Origin: Papio anubis
Lineage: Eukaryota > Chordata > Mammalia > Primates > Cercopithecidae
NCBI RefSeq assembly: GCF_008728515.1
Contig: NC_044986.1
Coordinates: 111,216,313 to 111,280,312, forward strand
DNA length: 64,000 nt
Direction of reading: 5' to 3'
The notes beneath the pieces were generated by a model. It had not been told where the DNA came from. It saw only the letters and a list, made by a program, of their open reading frames with translations, and did no database searches. Positions within the stretch are counted from its first letter, which is position 1. Each line of letters begins with the position of its first letter. Positions 33,957 to 45,228 of this stretch are shown here, one piece after another. Made by a program: the position numbers and the translations under genes.

Positions 33957-35040
33957 AAATAGACTTTGTCTTTTAAAGCAGTTTTGGGTTTATGGGAAAA
34001 TTGACGGGAGGCACAGAGTGCCTCCATAATCCCCTCTTACTGTCCCCTCCCCATGCACACAGTTTTCCCTATTTTTAACATCTTTTGTTGATGTGGTACA
34101 TTGATTACAATTGATGAAACAATATTGGTTCATTATTATTAACTAAAGCTCATATACACATTAGGGTTAGCTCTTTGTGTTGTGTAGTTGTATGGGTTTT
34201 GAAAAATGCATAAAGTCACTTTTCCACCATGACAGTATCATATAGGATAGTTTCACTGCCCTAAAATCTCTGTTCTCCACCTATGCCTCCTTCCCCCCAA
34301 CCCCAATGGCCACCACTGATCATTTTATTGTCTGTATAGTTTTGCATTTTCCAACATGTCGTAAAGTTGGAATCATATAGTATGTATCCTTTTCAGACCG
34401 GCTTTTCACTTAGCAATACGCATTCAGGGTTCCTCCATGTCTTTTTGTGCCTTGATAGCTCATTTCCATTTATACCTAAATAATAGGCCATTGTCTGGAT
34501 GTTCCACATGTGTGTTTGTTCATTCATCTATTGAAGGACATCTTGGTTGGTTCCAAGTTTTGGTGAATATGAATAGTGCTCCTATAAACATTCACGTGTA
34601 GGTATTTGTGTGAATTCAAGTTTTCAACTCATTTGGGTAAATATCAAGGACCACAATTTCTGGATCATATGGTAAGCCTATGTTTAGCTTTGTAAGAAAT
34701 TGCCATCCTGGCTAACACGGTGAAACCCCATCTCTACTAAAAAATACAAAAAACTAGCCAGGGGAGGTGGCAGGCGTCTGTAGTCCCAGCTCCTTGGGAG
34801 GCTGAGGCAGGAGAATGGCCTAAACCCGGGAGGCGGAGCTTGCACTCCAGCCTGGGTGACAGAGCGAGACTCCATCTCAAAAAAAAAACAAAAAACAAAA
34901 AACAAAAAAAAAAAAAAAAGAAATTGCCACACTGTCTTTCAAAGTAGCTGTACCATTTTGCATTCCCACAAGCAGTGAATGAACATTCCTGTTGCTCCAT
35001 GTCTTCTCCACCATTTGATGTCAGTGCATAAATTTCAGTC
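33957..35040 (-). mobile_element. L1M 3' end (antisense)
   Basis: GCAGTTTTGGGTTTATGGGA, CCATGACAGTATCATATAGG, GTTGGAATCATATAGTATGT and TCATATGGTAAGCCTATGTT are characteristic of old mammalian L1 3' ends in antisense. The element is split by an Alu at 34704-34918. Confidence 0.85.
34704..34918 (+). mobile_element. AluYR-type, 5'-truncated, with 24-bp right-arm deletion
   Basis: It starts mid-element at TCCTGGCTAACACGGTGAAA. The duplication AAGAAATTGCCA (immediately before, and again at about 34919-34930) proves a truncated insertion into the L1M. The right arm jumps from GGAGCTTGCA to CTCCAGCC. Confidence 0.93.
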
Positions 35041-35042
35041 AT

Positions 35043-35300
35043 TCAAGTGAATAATCCAGGGGATAGACCAACTAGACATAGCTGGATGTCAAACAATGTC
35101 ATCAGGACTCTGTCTTGCTCTTTCTGTCTCTTGGCTTTTCTTTCCCCTGGGCCAGCTCCAGTCTCCTGCAGGGATTCACTTTATGGTGTCTCTCACTGGC
35201 TCTAGGAATACATGCCCGCAACTCCAAGTTCAGCATAGAGAGAATACCTCTTTCTAGCACAAGTTGTAGGACTTGAATTATGTATCTATCCCTAAAACAA
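35043..35300 (+). repeat. Unassigned repeat, copy B
   Basis: GTGAATAATCCAGGGGATAG and ATCATCAGGACTCTGTCTTG match copy A at 33.9 kb. The following 125 bp match copy C at 32.9 kb in inverse orientation. Confidence 0.65.
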
Positions 35301-35336
35301 TCCTTGTGGTCTGGGAAATGAAATATTTTCCATTTA

Positions 35337-35412
35337 TTCACTCACTCACTCATTCATTCATTCATTCATCATGAACACCTACTATATGCCAGGCAGTCAT
35401 GATGACTGGTCA
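35337..35412 (+). repeat. L2 3' end with (CATT)n
   Basis: CTCATTCATTCATTCATTCA, then ACACCTACTATATGCCAGGC, is the L2 tail. Confidence 0.65.
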
Positions 35413-35774
35413 GGCCCAAGTCACACATTCCAGGGGTAAAATTAGTCCTCTACCCAACCCATGGACTGAGAGCTGAGGCAGTAAGTTTCCCCAAGGTGCT
35501 GTTTTCAGAAGAAAGCTGGATGGATCATGGATGTCAGGCAGGTACAAATACCTTGTCCTCCAACTGCAGCTGTGGAGTCTGTCCCCAGCGCCTGCCGTAC
35601 TCATTGAGTGGGGATAGTTCTATGTATCAGTTCAATTTCCCATTTCTGGATCATTCCAATTTCTCCAAACTCAGCAGTTGGCTGGGCCCTTTCTGGTCAG
35701 ATCCCAAGGTAGGACGCCATGGCAGGTTAGCACTCCTGTCATTGAGAGGTGGAGGCTGCTTCTCCTCCCTTTGA

Positions 35775-36165
35775 ATCTGGGCCACCCTGTGATCGCTTTA
35801 CACGATGGGGTGTGTACGATGAATGTTGTTCTACTTCTGGACCTACCCTTTAAGAGGACTGGCAGGTTTTACCTTCACGTTTTAGAAGCCACTTGCCATG
35901 TTAGAAGTACGAATATCCTGAGACCACCAAGCTGGGAAAAGTGTAAACCACAAGGCTCCAGGTACGTGGAGGAGGAAGCCATGGTGAAAGGCTCCCCTTC
36001 AACCCAAGCTACCCCAGCTGATGCACATGCATGAGAGTCAGATAGCCCAGCTGAGTCCTTTCCGAATTCCTGACCCACAAAATTATGAGCAAAATAAATT
36101 CATTGCCTTAAACTGCTGGTTTTGGGGTTGCTTGTTATACAGCAACAATGTCCAGAACAGACGGC
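35775..36165 (+). mobile_element. Old LTR-like element (ERV-L class suspected)
   Basis: CTGGGCCACCCTGTGATCGC, CCTTTAAGAGGACTGGCAGG, GAGCAAAATAAATTCATTGC and TGGTTTTGGGGTTGCTTGTT follow the order of old mammalian LTRs: AATAAA-type signal, then TTTTGGGG...TTGTTA. The exact subfamily is not assigned. Confidence 0.5.
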
Positions 36166-36699
36166 AACTAGTGTTACAATATAATCAATGGAAACGTAGC
36201 ACACCAACCCAAAGGGCCCAATCCATGTGTTAGGGGTAATGTGCGGATACCTTACCTTCCCGAGGCCTACAGGCAGTCCCACAGGTGCTGCTGACCTCAT
36301 TTTGCATTCACTCCTGTAACCTCCTTTTTCAGGTGGTGTGTGACACGCTTCAGGATGCCCAGAAATAGGTTACTGCTGGGAATCCTAAGGGAATCTTTTG
36401 GAGTTGAAAGGATCCCGAGAGACCATCTCATTTTAGAGCTAAGATTTAAAGAGCCCTAAGGAGGTTCAGGGCTTAGGCTGAGGTCAGGAGGAAGCCCGGC
36501 CTGCACCTCAAGACAGCCATCAGTTACACCACTTTCTAGTCAATAACTGATTCTCTAGATAAGTGGATGAGCTCCGTGGTGACCTGGATAGTGCCTCGTT
36601 TTCTCTGAACTATACCTTATCTTTTCCCTAACTCCCACTGCTAACAGATTTGCTGTTCTGATAGCTACATCTTATCTCATTTAAGACTAAGATAACCTG

Positions 36700-36945
36700 C
36701 ACCCTGGTGTCACATGTGGATTTGGGTTCCAATCCAGTCATTTATTACCTTTGGGGTGTTGGGCGAGTCACTTCGCTTTTTGGAATTCAAGCTTCCTTTG
36801 CTGCAGAATGGGGAAATCTTCCTCCCCTCCCTGCCTGCTGCACATTTGTATGTGTAAATATAGTAAATTCCAACGAGACCATGTGTGTAAATTGGTCCTC
36901 ACAGTGCTGGCACATGGGAAATACTCTACGGTGGTGGCATTAGCG
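36700..36945 (+). repeat. MIR
   Basis: GGATTTGGGTTCCAATCCAG, GGGCGAGTCACTTCG and AGAATGGGGAAATC are the MIR core in sense. Confidence 0.65.
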
Positions 36946-37145
36946 GCTGCAGTGTCGGTGGAACGAAACGCCTAGAGACCGAGCTTTTATTCATGAATAC
37001 ATGTTGTTCCAAGATGTTCAGGACATTTTATAACATCGTCACCAGTCGGGGGATAAACTGCATTTTCAGATGGAAAAAAAAATGAACTGAGGCACAGTGC
37101 TGGTGGCTGGTCCAAGTTTAGCCAACGAAGTAGAGAGATTGACAC

Positions 37146-37178
<33 letters not shown>

Positions 37179-37180
37179 GC
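37146..37180. repeat. (GA)n microsatellite
   Basis: AGAGAGAGAGAGAGAGAGAG, interrupted once by GGG. Confidence 0.95.
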
Positions 37181-37292
37181 ACAGCACTGCATGGGCTGGG
37201 GCAGCCTGGAAAACGTTTTCAGGGGAACCTCTTGGTTGGGGAAGATAAGTTTTTCTTAGGGCGTTTCCCTGTGAAAATAAAATGCTTTCTTT

Positions 37293-37585
37293 TTTGTTTG
37301 TTTGTTTGTTTTGGAGGCCAAGTCTCTCTCTGTCGCCCAGGCTGGAGTGCGGCAGGATCCCGGCTCGCTGCAACCTCCACCTCCCAGGTTCAAGCAATTC
37401 TTCTGCCTCAGCCTCCCAAGTAGCCAGGATTACAGGTGCCTGCCACCACGTCCGGCTAATTTTTTGTATTTTCAGTAGACACAGGGTCTCACCGTGTTGC
37501 CCAGGCTGGTCCCCAACTCCTGAGCTCAGGTAATCCGCCCACCTCGACCTCCCAAAGTGCTCCCATGAGTCACTGCGCCTGGCCT
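37293..37585 (-). mobile_element. Alu (antisense)
   Basis: (TTTG)n tail, AAGTCTCTCTCTGTCGCCCA, ending GAGTCACTGCGCCTGGCCT. About 20 bp are lost near the 5' end (AAAGTGCTCCCATGAG). Confidence 0.93.
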
Positions 37586-37589
37586 AAAA

Positions 37590-38855
37590 TGTTTTTTCTA
37601 TAGAGAGGAAATGCTTTTTTCCCTTCTTCTCCCCTCTCCACTCCTCTCTTTCTCTCTCACTTCCCTTTTCTCCCCATATCATCCTAACTCCCCCTCTGTA
37701 ATATATGAATACAAGAGAAGCCCTACAAGCCCAACAAAAGAGCCTACTGTGAGGCAGAGATGATGGAGTCTCTCTGTTTTTTCTCAGAGCCCTGACAAGA
37801 TCTCTGGCCTCATGGTGCTCCGAGAAATCCTCTTAGCTCCCTTGTTTTTGCTTCCTTCATTTCTCCTTCCCTTTTCCTTGTCTGTCTCTGGGCTCTCAAG
37901 GCTTCATACTCCCCGCCTTCCTCAGGCAGTGAGGTCTGGTGTGTGGCCTTTCCCCAGACTGCCAACAAGGCTGCCTGGTGTCGGCTTCCTATCTGAGTGC
38001 TGGGAGACAACATTATCAAGGCTTCAGTGGGTCTCTCTACAGCTCTAAACCACAGCATTCAACTGCTGTTCTGTGGGCACGATTTCACATCGCAGTCATT
38101 GAGAGTCTATTTTTAGATGACCCTTCAAAATTCTAGCGTTGAATGTGCTGAAATAACATTGCATGCTTGTGATTGGACATGAATCCCAGGAATATTTACC
38201 CCTGGCCAGAGTTAAAGTAACTTTTTGGAAATGATCAGTTAATGATTTATGATGTGTATACTTAGTGAAGGTTTTTCATGGATCTTGGACTCAGAAAATA
38301 GCATTGATTTATAGGACCAGTGAAGGAGACTGAGTGATAATGTGTTTTTTTCTTGTTTTTATTTTTTGGTAATGGACTTACTGTTCTTATATAAAGTAGT
38401 ATTCACTTTAGTGCAATAGGATGAAGAGTACATCAAGGATAGAGTCTTAATTGTGAGTCTGTAAGAAAGCCATCCCAAACAGATTGGCTCGTCCCTTAGA
38501 TTGGGGTGAACTACTCAAATCACCAGAGGTCTGCTATAAATAGGCTGACAAGTTGATGTTAACATATCGTGTCTTTTAACTTTCATAAGTAATGCAGCAG
38601 AATATGAATTTTGGATTCTACCTGTGTTTTTCTTCAGTTCTGCCTCTCTCCTGACATGTGACTTTGGTCTAATCACTTCCTGTCTATGAGCTTGTGTCTT
38701 GAAAACTAGAGAACAAACTGGAGATCTCTCAGTTCCCTTTCAGCTTGTCCAGTTTAAGGCTGGCTGCTGTAATATATTCTGGAGCTACATCCTGTTTTAG
38801 AAGCTTTGCCACACAGGGGGATTGCTGTCTTTGAGGACTTCCATCTTTTTTATCT
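37590..38855. other. Single-copy sequence
   Basis: No repeat recognised. A C/T-rich patch occurs at 37610-37700. Confidence 0.5.
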
Positions 38856-38860
38856 GCTCC

Positions 38861-39388
38861 TGAGAGGTGAAGCCAGCTGGGCTTCTAGGTGGGATGAGGA
38901 CTTGGAGAACTTTTCTGTCTAGCTAGAGGATTGTAAATGCACCAATCAGCGTTCTGTGTCTAGCTAGAGGATTGTAAATGCACCAATCAGCACTCTGTAA
39001 AATAGACCAATCGGCACTCTGTAAAATGGACCAATCAGCAGGACATGGGCCGGCCAAATAAGGGAATAAAAGCTGGCCACCCAAGCTAGCAGCGGCAACC
39101 CATTCTGGTCCCCTTCCACACTGTGGAAGCTTTGTTCTTTTGCTCTTCACAATAAATCTTGCTGCTACTCACTCTTTGGATCCGCACCATCTTTGAGAGG
39201 TGTAACACTCACTGAGAGGGTCTGCAGCTTCATTCCTGAAGTCAGCAAGGCCACAAATCCACCGGGAGGAACAAACAACTCCAGACGCACCATCTTTAAG
39301 AGCTGTAACACTCACCGTGAGGTCCGCAGCCTCATTCTTGAAATCAGCAAGACCAAGAACCCACCGGAAGGAAGAAACTGCAGACACA
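38861..39388 (+). mobile_element. Solo LTR12-type LTR (ERV9)
   Basis: It begins TGAGAGGTGAAGCCAGCTGG and ends ...GCAGACACA, with TG/CA ends. It contains repeated CACCAATCAGC/GACCAATCAGC CCAAT units, AAGGGAATAAAAGCTGGCCA (TATA-like box, near 39060), a CACAATAAATCTTGC polyadenylation region (near 39149), and two CAGCAAGRCC-type repeats downstream. These are hallmarks of LTR12/ERV9, known as an enhancer/promoter LTR in primates. No internal proviral sequence flanks it, so it is a solo LTR. The 4-bp flanks are CTCC and CTCT, one mismatch from a duplication. Confidence 0.9.
39060..39160 (+). promoter_or_regulatory. LTR12 core promoter and poly(A) region
   Basis: CCAAT boxes (CACCAATCAGC near 38939 and 38980; GACCAATCAGC near 39030) lie upstream of GGAATAAAAGC, with AATAAA about 85 bp downstream. 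This matches the U3/R layout known for ERV9 LTRs; activity here is inferred. Confidence 0.6.
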
Positions 39389-40055
39389 CTCTCTCCCCTT
39401 CTTCTTTTTCCCTTTCCCCAGGCACCATAGATAAAACCTCTCATGATATTTTATTGTATTTAACCTATAATCATTCCCTACCTTCCTCTTAGGTTTCTTG
39501 TAATAATAAAACATAATAGATATATAATAGCCCTTTGGGACATTTTAGTAAGGTAGAAATGTAGTAATGTCATTAGGAAATGTAGTCATGCTAACCCCAA
39601 ATCTTAGGTGTGACCATGGCTACATTTCCTAGAGATGAACTGTAGACCCCACTTAGTAAAGCTGGACAATCACAGATCCCTGGGAGTTGACTATGAAAGG
39701 CTTTCCAGTGTATGCCCTGGCTCAGAGAGGACTGACAGAACTCCAGCTACCCTTCTGCTCTAAATTCTATGAAAAGGAGTTTTCTCTTTCATTGGACTGA
39801 ACAGTGCAGTCCAATGCTTTATTCCCTTGTAATTGGAGAATTTTTCCTAGAGTCATTCTAAAGCATACTATCTTTTGCCCCAAATTTTCTTGCTTATCTG
39901 TTAATGAGGCATTTAACCAAAATGAACCTGAAACCAAAGTGTCATCTCCTTCCTCTACTGGTCAGACAGACATCCTGAGGAATCATCTTGGAGGCCCCAG
40001 TTGGCTTTCAGCAAAGGCCACCCCAAAATAGCTCCAACAGATGAGTATCCACCAT
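39389..40055. other. Single-copy sequence
   Basis: No repeat or supported exon. Confidence 0.5.
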
Positions 40056-40057
40056 GG

Positions 40058-40283
40058 CTGTCAAATCTTTTGGCTTCCCGGGGCCACATTGAGAGAAGAA
40101 TTGTCTTGGGCCACACATAAAATTTACTAACATGAATGATAGCTGATGGGCTAAGAAAAAAAAAAAAAATTGCAAACAATCTCATAATGTTTTAAGAAAG
40201 TTTATGAGTTTGTGTTGGGCTGCCTTGAAAACTGTCCTGGTCCCCATGTGGCGTAGGGCCATCGGTTGGACGTGCTTGATCTA
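40058..40283 (+). mobile_element. Small DNA transposon, copy 1
   Basis: TCTTTTGGCTTCCCGGGGCC, GTCTTGGGCCACACATAAAA, TTGTGTTGGGCTGCCTTGAA and GGTTGGACGTGCTTGAT match the copy at 40765-41012 and the layout of a common nonautonomous DNA transposon. The family name is not recalled with certainty. Confidence 0.75.
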
Positions 40284-40764
40284 TCCTATCACGAAAGGCC
40301 ATTGGCTCTTGAGGAATAAATTCTACTTATTTTATCTGCCAGAATGGACAGGACCTCAGAATGAACACCAAACTATAACCTACTTTTGCAAGAGAAGCCT
40401 GGAGACAGCAGGTGGACGACATCTTGCTGGACACCTGCAAGTGTGGCAGTTGATGCAGGCTGGCTCGAGACTCACTCTGCTGACTTGGCAGATTCGGCTG
40501 GAGCAGATGGGCTTCTATGTGCCAGGGGAGGAGATTGCGTGTATCAATTTGTTTTCTTCAAAGGATTTATACAACTGTGTCCACTGCATTTCACTACCAA
40601 GGTACTTGACAAATGAACAATTTAAAAGCACAAAGCTGGAAAGTAATGCCAGGATCAATGGAACATTTATAGACCCAAATTGTCACTCCGCTTGAGCAAT
40701 GGAGACGTGTCCTAGCTTCTAGAGCACGGGTCCTGCTCATTCTTAGTAATCACGGGTACAATTC
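40284..40764. other. Single-copy sequence between the two transposon copies
   Basis: An open frame runs from 40204 (inside copy 1) to a stop at 40695, 163 codons. The part outside the transposon (from about 40284) has mixed composition and no initiator or splice signal that decides its status. Confidence 0.4.
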
Positions 40765-41012
40765 AAAGGTGTCCAGTCTTTTGGCTTCCCTGGGCCACAT
40801 TGGAAGAAGAAGAATTATCTTGGGCCACACATAAAATACACTAACACTAACAATAGCTAATGAGCTAAAACAAACAAACAAACAAACAAAAAACCCAAAA
40901 AACAAAAACCTCACAAAAAGATTTCATTATATTTAGGAAAGTTTGGGAATTTGTGTTGGGCCACCTTCAAAGCCGTGGCGTGGCCTGTGGGCTGCAGGTT
41001 GGACAAGCTTGA
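40765..41012 (+). mobile_element. Small DNA transposon, copy 2
   Basis: GTGTCCAGTCTTTTGGCTTC, TCTTGGGCCACACATAAAAT and GGTTGGACAAGCTTGAT. It carries an expanded (CAAA)n stretch near 40870. Confidence 0.78.
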
Positions 41013-41548
41013 TTTAGTAGATGTTTCCAACTCCCTGTAGGTCAGGATAGGCCAATGTATGGGAAATATAATTGGGTTGCAGTTGGTGCAGGACAGTTCT
41101 GGTGTGGATGAGTGTGCTACTCATTATCATGGAAACCATGTACTTTTCCCCCAGTGGCTTATTAAGCCATGATGCAATGGATCTTTGATTCAGTGTGTGG
41201 CAGGACATTTATTTCCCTTGTTATTGAAACATTGTAATCTCATTACAAATTGATTGGCATTGTTTTCAGAACAAGAAGTGGTATTTTGTTTTTTAAAGGA
41301 AGTCCAAATGTGTGAGCTTAAACAAATCTAGTCCCAAGTTGACGTAGGTGCATTTAGCCGCCCACTTATTAATTCAGTGGCTCAAGGGTTGAACACGTTG
41401 GTTTGGTACCCATTCTCCTCCCAAAGTCCTCTCTAAATACCAGGTGCCCAGAAACTCTTTTCAAGGACATTCATTGAAAATACTTCCAAAGGTTTTATGC
41501 AGTTAATATGGCCAACTTAAAAACCTCTTCAGAGAGAAAATGTGGAGA
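41013..41548. other. Single-copy sequence
   Basis: Nothing recognised. Confidence 0.5.
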
Positions 41549-41549
41549 G

Positions 41550-41745
41550 GCAGTGTGGTTTGCTGAGAAGTATATGGGGTCTGGAATCAGACAGACTTGG
41601 ACTTGAGTCTTGGCTATTTACTCACTGTCTGATCTTGAGCAAGTTGCACAGTCTCTTTGAGCTGCCAATTTCTCCTTGTTAAATGGAAATGATAAAACCT
41701 GCCTCTCAGGCTTGTGAGAGAAATAAGTTAGACAATAGGAGCTGA
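41550..41745 (+). repeat. MIR
   Basis: AGACAGACTTGGACTTGAGT, CTTGAGCAAGTTGCACAGTC and AAATGGAAATGATAAAACCT are the sense MIR core, comparatively well preserved. Confidence 0.8.
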
Positions 41746-42235
41746 ATTAACCACAGTTTACCTTATCATTATTTTGGACGACCTTTCTCCAGTGCTGAGG
41801 GTATTTATTCTAATATTTAAGAGCCCCCTGATATATCATTTGCCAGTATAATTTCCTGATTGAGACGGACAGACTGGTGTCACTCTATCCTGCATTTAGG
41901 AACTAGTTTAACATCATGGGTAAAACAAGCCTATCTTGCTGGATATCATTTCTACTTAACATCATTTTAGTCAGGTTTGTATGAAACTTGATGGCATTTT
42001 GTTAACAAAAGATCTCAGTGATCTTGGCATGTTGCTAACAAAATTGAAATAAAATGTGATCTCTGTTGATGCAAAATTGAATCAGATACATTAGATCAAC
42101 TCAGGGGCTGTTTGATTTTGAAAAGGCAGGTGAGGTTGATTGCGTGTACTACAGCTTATATTCTTTTCCGTGACAGAAGTTATAGTGACAGCCAAGAAAG
42201 TTCAAATGCTGTATGCAATTTGAATAATGTATTTG

Positions 42236-42680
42236 GTTTCTGAATACCTAATACCTTATCGTATACAAAATATGCTATATATTATTATGTATAATGTGTT
42301 CTATAGACTACATTGTATCTAATAATTATTAGATATATATTATATAATATATAGATATATAATACATAATATATTAGATATAATGTATTAGATATAATAT
42401 ATATCTTATATATAAGAAATAGTATATATTAGATGTAATATATATTAGATATAATATAATATATATTAGATGTACTATATAATATATATTAGATATAACA
42501 TATTAGAACATATTATATATTAGATAAAATACATATATTAGATATAACATATTAGATAAAATATATATTAGATATAATATATTAGATATATTAGATAAAA
42601 TACATGTATTAGATACAATATATAATTATTAGATGCACTATAATATATTCTATAGAATATATTATTTTGTTATATATTTA
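42236..42680. repeat. AT-rich minisatellite
   Basis: About 440 bp almost wholly A/T, with many imperfect repeats of TATTAGATATAATA and ATATATTAGAT. It is bordered by ordinary sequence on both sides. Confidence 0.92.
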
Positions 42681-42689
42681 ACGATGTTA

Positions 42690-43470
42690 TTAAAGAATAT
42701 TGTTAATTATGTGATATTATTACTATACATGCCTTCTAAATATTTGTACTTTGCACTCAGACATTCTACGTTTCCATCAGCAAGAATTCTATTGTGGATT
42801 AACTATGTCAATTACAATATAGAATATCAAGTGTCTTCTAGTTTCATATTTAGAATACCTTACATTGATATAGCAGTTCACAGTTTAGAAATACTTTTAC
42901 ATACATTTGCTTCTTAAAACAGCACTCTAAAATAGTCCAGGCAGATATAGTTATTTCCATTTGAAGATAAGGCTACTTACTGGGGAGCCAGGAAATGAAA
43001 TGGCATCTAGTAAATGGCCAAGTCACCATTAAAAACAGCTCTTGGAACTCCTGGACCAATCAATATTTTCCCACCACACAGCACTGCCTCCCTGACAAGT
43101 TGATTAATTGCTGATCTTTGGGAGAGACTGGTTTATAGAGTGGAGAAATAGGTCTACTTCATGTCCTCATGCTTGCTTGCAGGTTTGGAATTAGTCGATA
43201 CCTGCTGAACGATGATGTCTGTGCAGAGAGATAGCTGTTGTAAGAAAATAAACGCAGAACATCAGTAGTGTGATTGAGGTGGTATAGAGAGCAGTTAGGT
43301 CATTATCTACTTCACCATAGAAACTGGGGCACTTCCGAGATTGCAAAGTGTTGTTATTAATAATTACTTTGGGACCACAGGTGGAAATTTTTACTTTTCC
43401 AGGGGAAGCAGATGTTCGGTCATCTCAAAAACAGTAACATTACAGGAGGGCAAATGGTGAAAGCAGAGAA
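42690..43470. other. Single-copy sequence
   Basis: No repeat family or exon recognised. Confidence 0.45.
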
Positions 43471-43477
43471 GTACCAT

Positions 43478-43812
43478 CCTGCACTGCTTAACAATGGGCA
43501 TCTGTTCCAAGAAATGCATCATTAGGTGATTTTATCATTGTGTGAACATCATAGAGTGTACTCACATAAACCTAGATGGTGTAGCCCAGTGCACACCTGG
43601 GCTAGATGCTGTAGCTTGTTGTTCCTAGACTGCAAACCTGTACAGCATGTGATGGTGCTGAATACTGGAGGCAGCTGTAACACAATGACATTTGTGTATC
43701 TAAACATAGAAAAGGTACAGTAAAAATACAGTATGATACTCCTATGGGATCACTGTCGTATATGAGGTCTGTTGTTGATCCAAGTGTCGTTATGCAGTAC
43801 ATGACTGTGCAT
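43478..43812 (+). mobile_element. Tigger/pogo-type MITE (MER8/Tigger2-like)
   Basis: CTGCACTGCTTAACAATGGG, AACATCATAGAGTGTACTCA, TGTGTATCTAAACATAGAAA and GTCGTTATGCAGTACATGAC are the two ends and middle of a TcMar-Tigger nonautonomous element. Confidence 0.82.
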
Positions 43813-43862
43813 GCATTGAGAGATTTAAAAAGCTTCTTGTAAACTCATTGATTGATTGATGA

Positions 43863-44150
43863 TTTTTTGAGATGGAGTCTTGCCCTGTTAGCCAGGCTGG
43901 AGTGCAGTGGCGCAATCTCGGCTCACTGCAATCTTCGTCTCCTGGGTTCAAGCAATTCTCCTGCCTCAGCCTCCCAAGTAGCTGAGATTACAGGCACACA
44001 CCACCACATCTGGCTAATTTTTGTATTTTTAGTAAAGACGGAGTTTCACCATGTTGGCCAGGCTGGTCTCAAACTCCTGACCTCAGGTGATCCATCTGCC
44101 TCAGCCTCCCAAACTACTGGGATTAAAGGCATGAGCCACTGCACCTGGCC
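43863..44150 (-). mobile_element. Alu (full-length, antisense)
   Basis: TTTTTTGAGATGGAGTCTTG to GAGCCACTGCACCTGGCC, with a very short poly(T). CATTGATT-type duplications flank it. Confidence 0.94.
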
Positions 44151-44164
44151 TTAAAGTCATTGAT

Positions 44165-45080
44165 TTAATCCCGCTCCCTCACTGGACTGAGAGCTCCACA
44201 GGGCAAGCACCTTTTCTGTCTTATTTTTTTAGTACCTGACACCTTTTTAGTATTGACACCTAGGTGCTCAGTAAATGGACCAATGGATTGTTGGATATTT
44301 GGGTACCATTATCCAAATTTTGGATTTTGTTTAAGACACACCGAAGTGAGTAGGTTCAAAACAAAGCCTGTAATATCCGCCTGTGCCACTAAACCCTCTC
44401 CCTGATTCCAGTCATGGTGACAGCACCCCTCTGCCAGTTCTCAAGCCAGAAACCAGGTAGTCAGCTTTGATGTTCTGCCTCCACTCCCTAACCCCTAAAG
44501 TCAGCTCTGCTCCCTGCATCTCTAAAATCTGTCCATTCTCCATGCTGCTACTGGTGTGGTCTAGGTGGGTGACCAACTGTCTTGGTTTGCCCGGGACTGA
44601 GGAGTTACCCAGGACATAGGACTTTCAGTGCTAAAATAAGAACATTCCTGGGCAAACTGGGGAGGCTGGTCACCATAGATCTAGGTCACATAATTTTTCG
44701 CCTGGTCTACTGCAGTAGCCTCTGCACAATCTGCTTTCTCACCTATAATCCATTCCTGCACTGTTGCCAGAAAAATCTTTGTAAACATGAACCAGATCAT
44801 GCCATTGGTGAAAATCCTTCAAGGACTCTATAAATCTTCAACACACCACCTGGTCAATCAGGTTTCTATTCATCCCCCAACCTCATCTCTGCATTCTCTC
44901 AGCTCTGCTGGTTCCCCAAACACATCATATCCTCTACCTTCCCTCACTGGGCTTCATAATGTTCTTACTCCTGTGTGAATTGCCCCGATGCCTTTATCTG
45001 CCTACAAATCCAATTCTAGCCTTTAAATCCCAGCCCAAGAATACCATCTCAGGCAAGAGTTGGGTCAGGGCACCTTCACC
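44165..45080 (-). repeat. L2 (antisense), outer layer of a nest
   Basis: TGAGAGCTCCACAGGGCAAG (44190) is one L2 3' end. From 44330 on, CCTGGTCTACTGCAGTAGCC, ATGCCATTGGTGAAAATCCT and TTCTATTCATCCCCCAACCT run in antisense L2 order. The frames at 44582-44978 are L2-derived. Confidence 0.75.
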
Positions 45081-45085
45081 ATAGA

Positions 45086-45225
45086 TCAGTGGTTCTCGCC
45101 TTTGGTTTCACATTAAACTCACCTGGGAGAACTTAAAAAAATTCCGATGCCCGTGTCACATCTCAGACCAATTCCCATCTCTGGATATGAAACCAGATCT
45201 CAGAGATTTAAAAAAAAATTTTTTT
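45086..45225 (+). mobile_element. MER5A, left part
   Basis: CAGTGGTTCTCGCCTTTGGT, CTCACCTGGGAGAACTTAAA. The element is split by L1P and AluYR and completed at 46090-46158. Confidence 0.75.
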
Positions 45226-45228
45226 TTA

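Noticed and set aside
35337..35370. Regularly spaced CATT repeats, considered as an array
   Set aside because: Simple L2-tail microsatellite; no CRISPR-like spacers, as expected in a vertebrate genome.
44582..44978. Adjacent 83- and 63-codon frames
   Set aside because: They lie in antisense L2 sequence.
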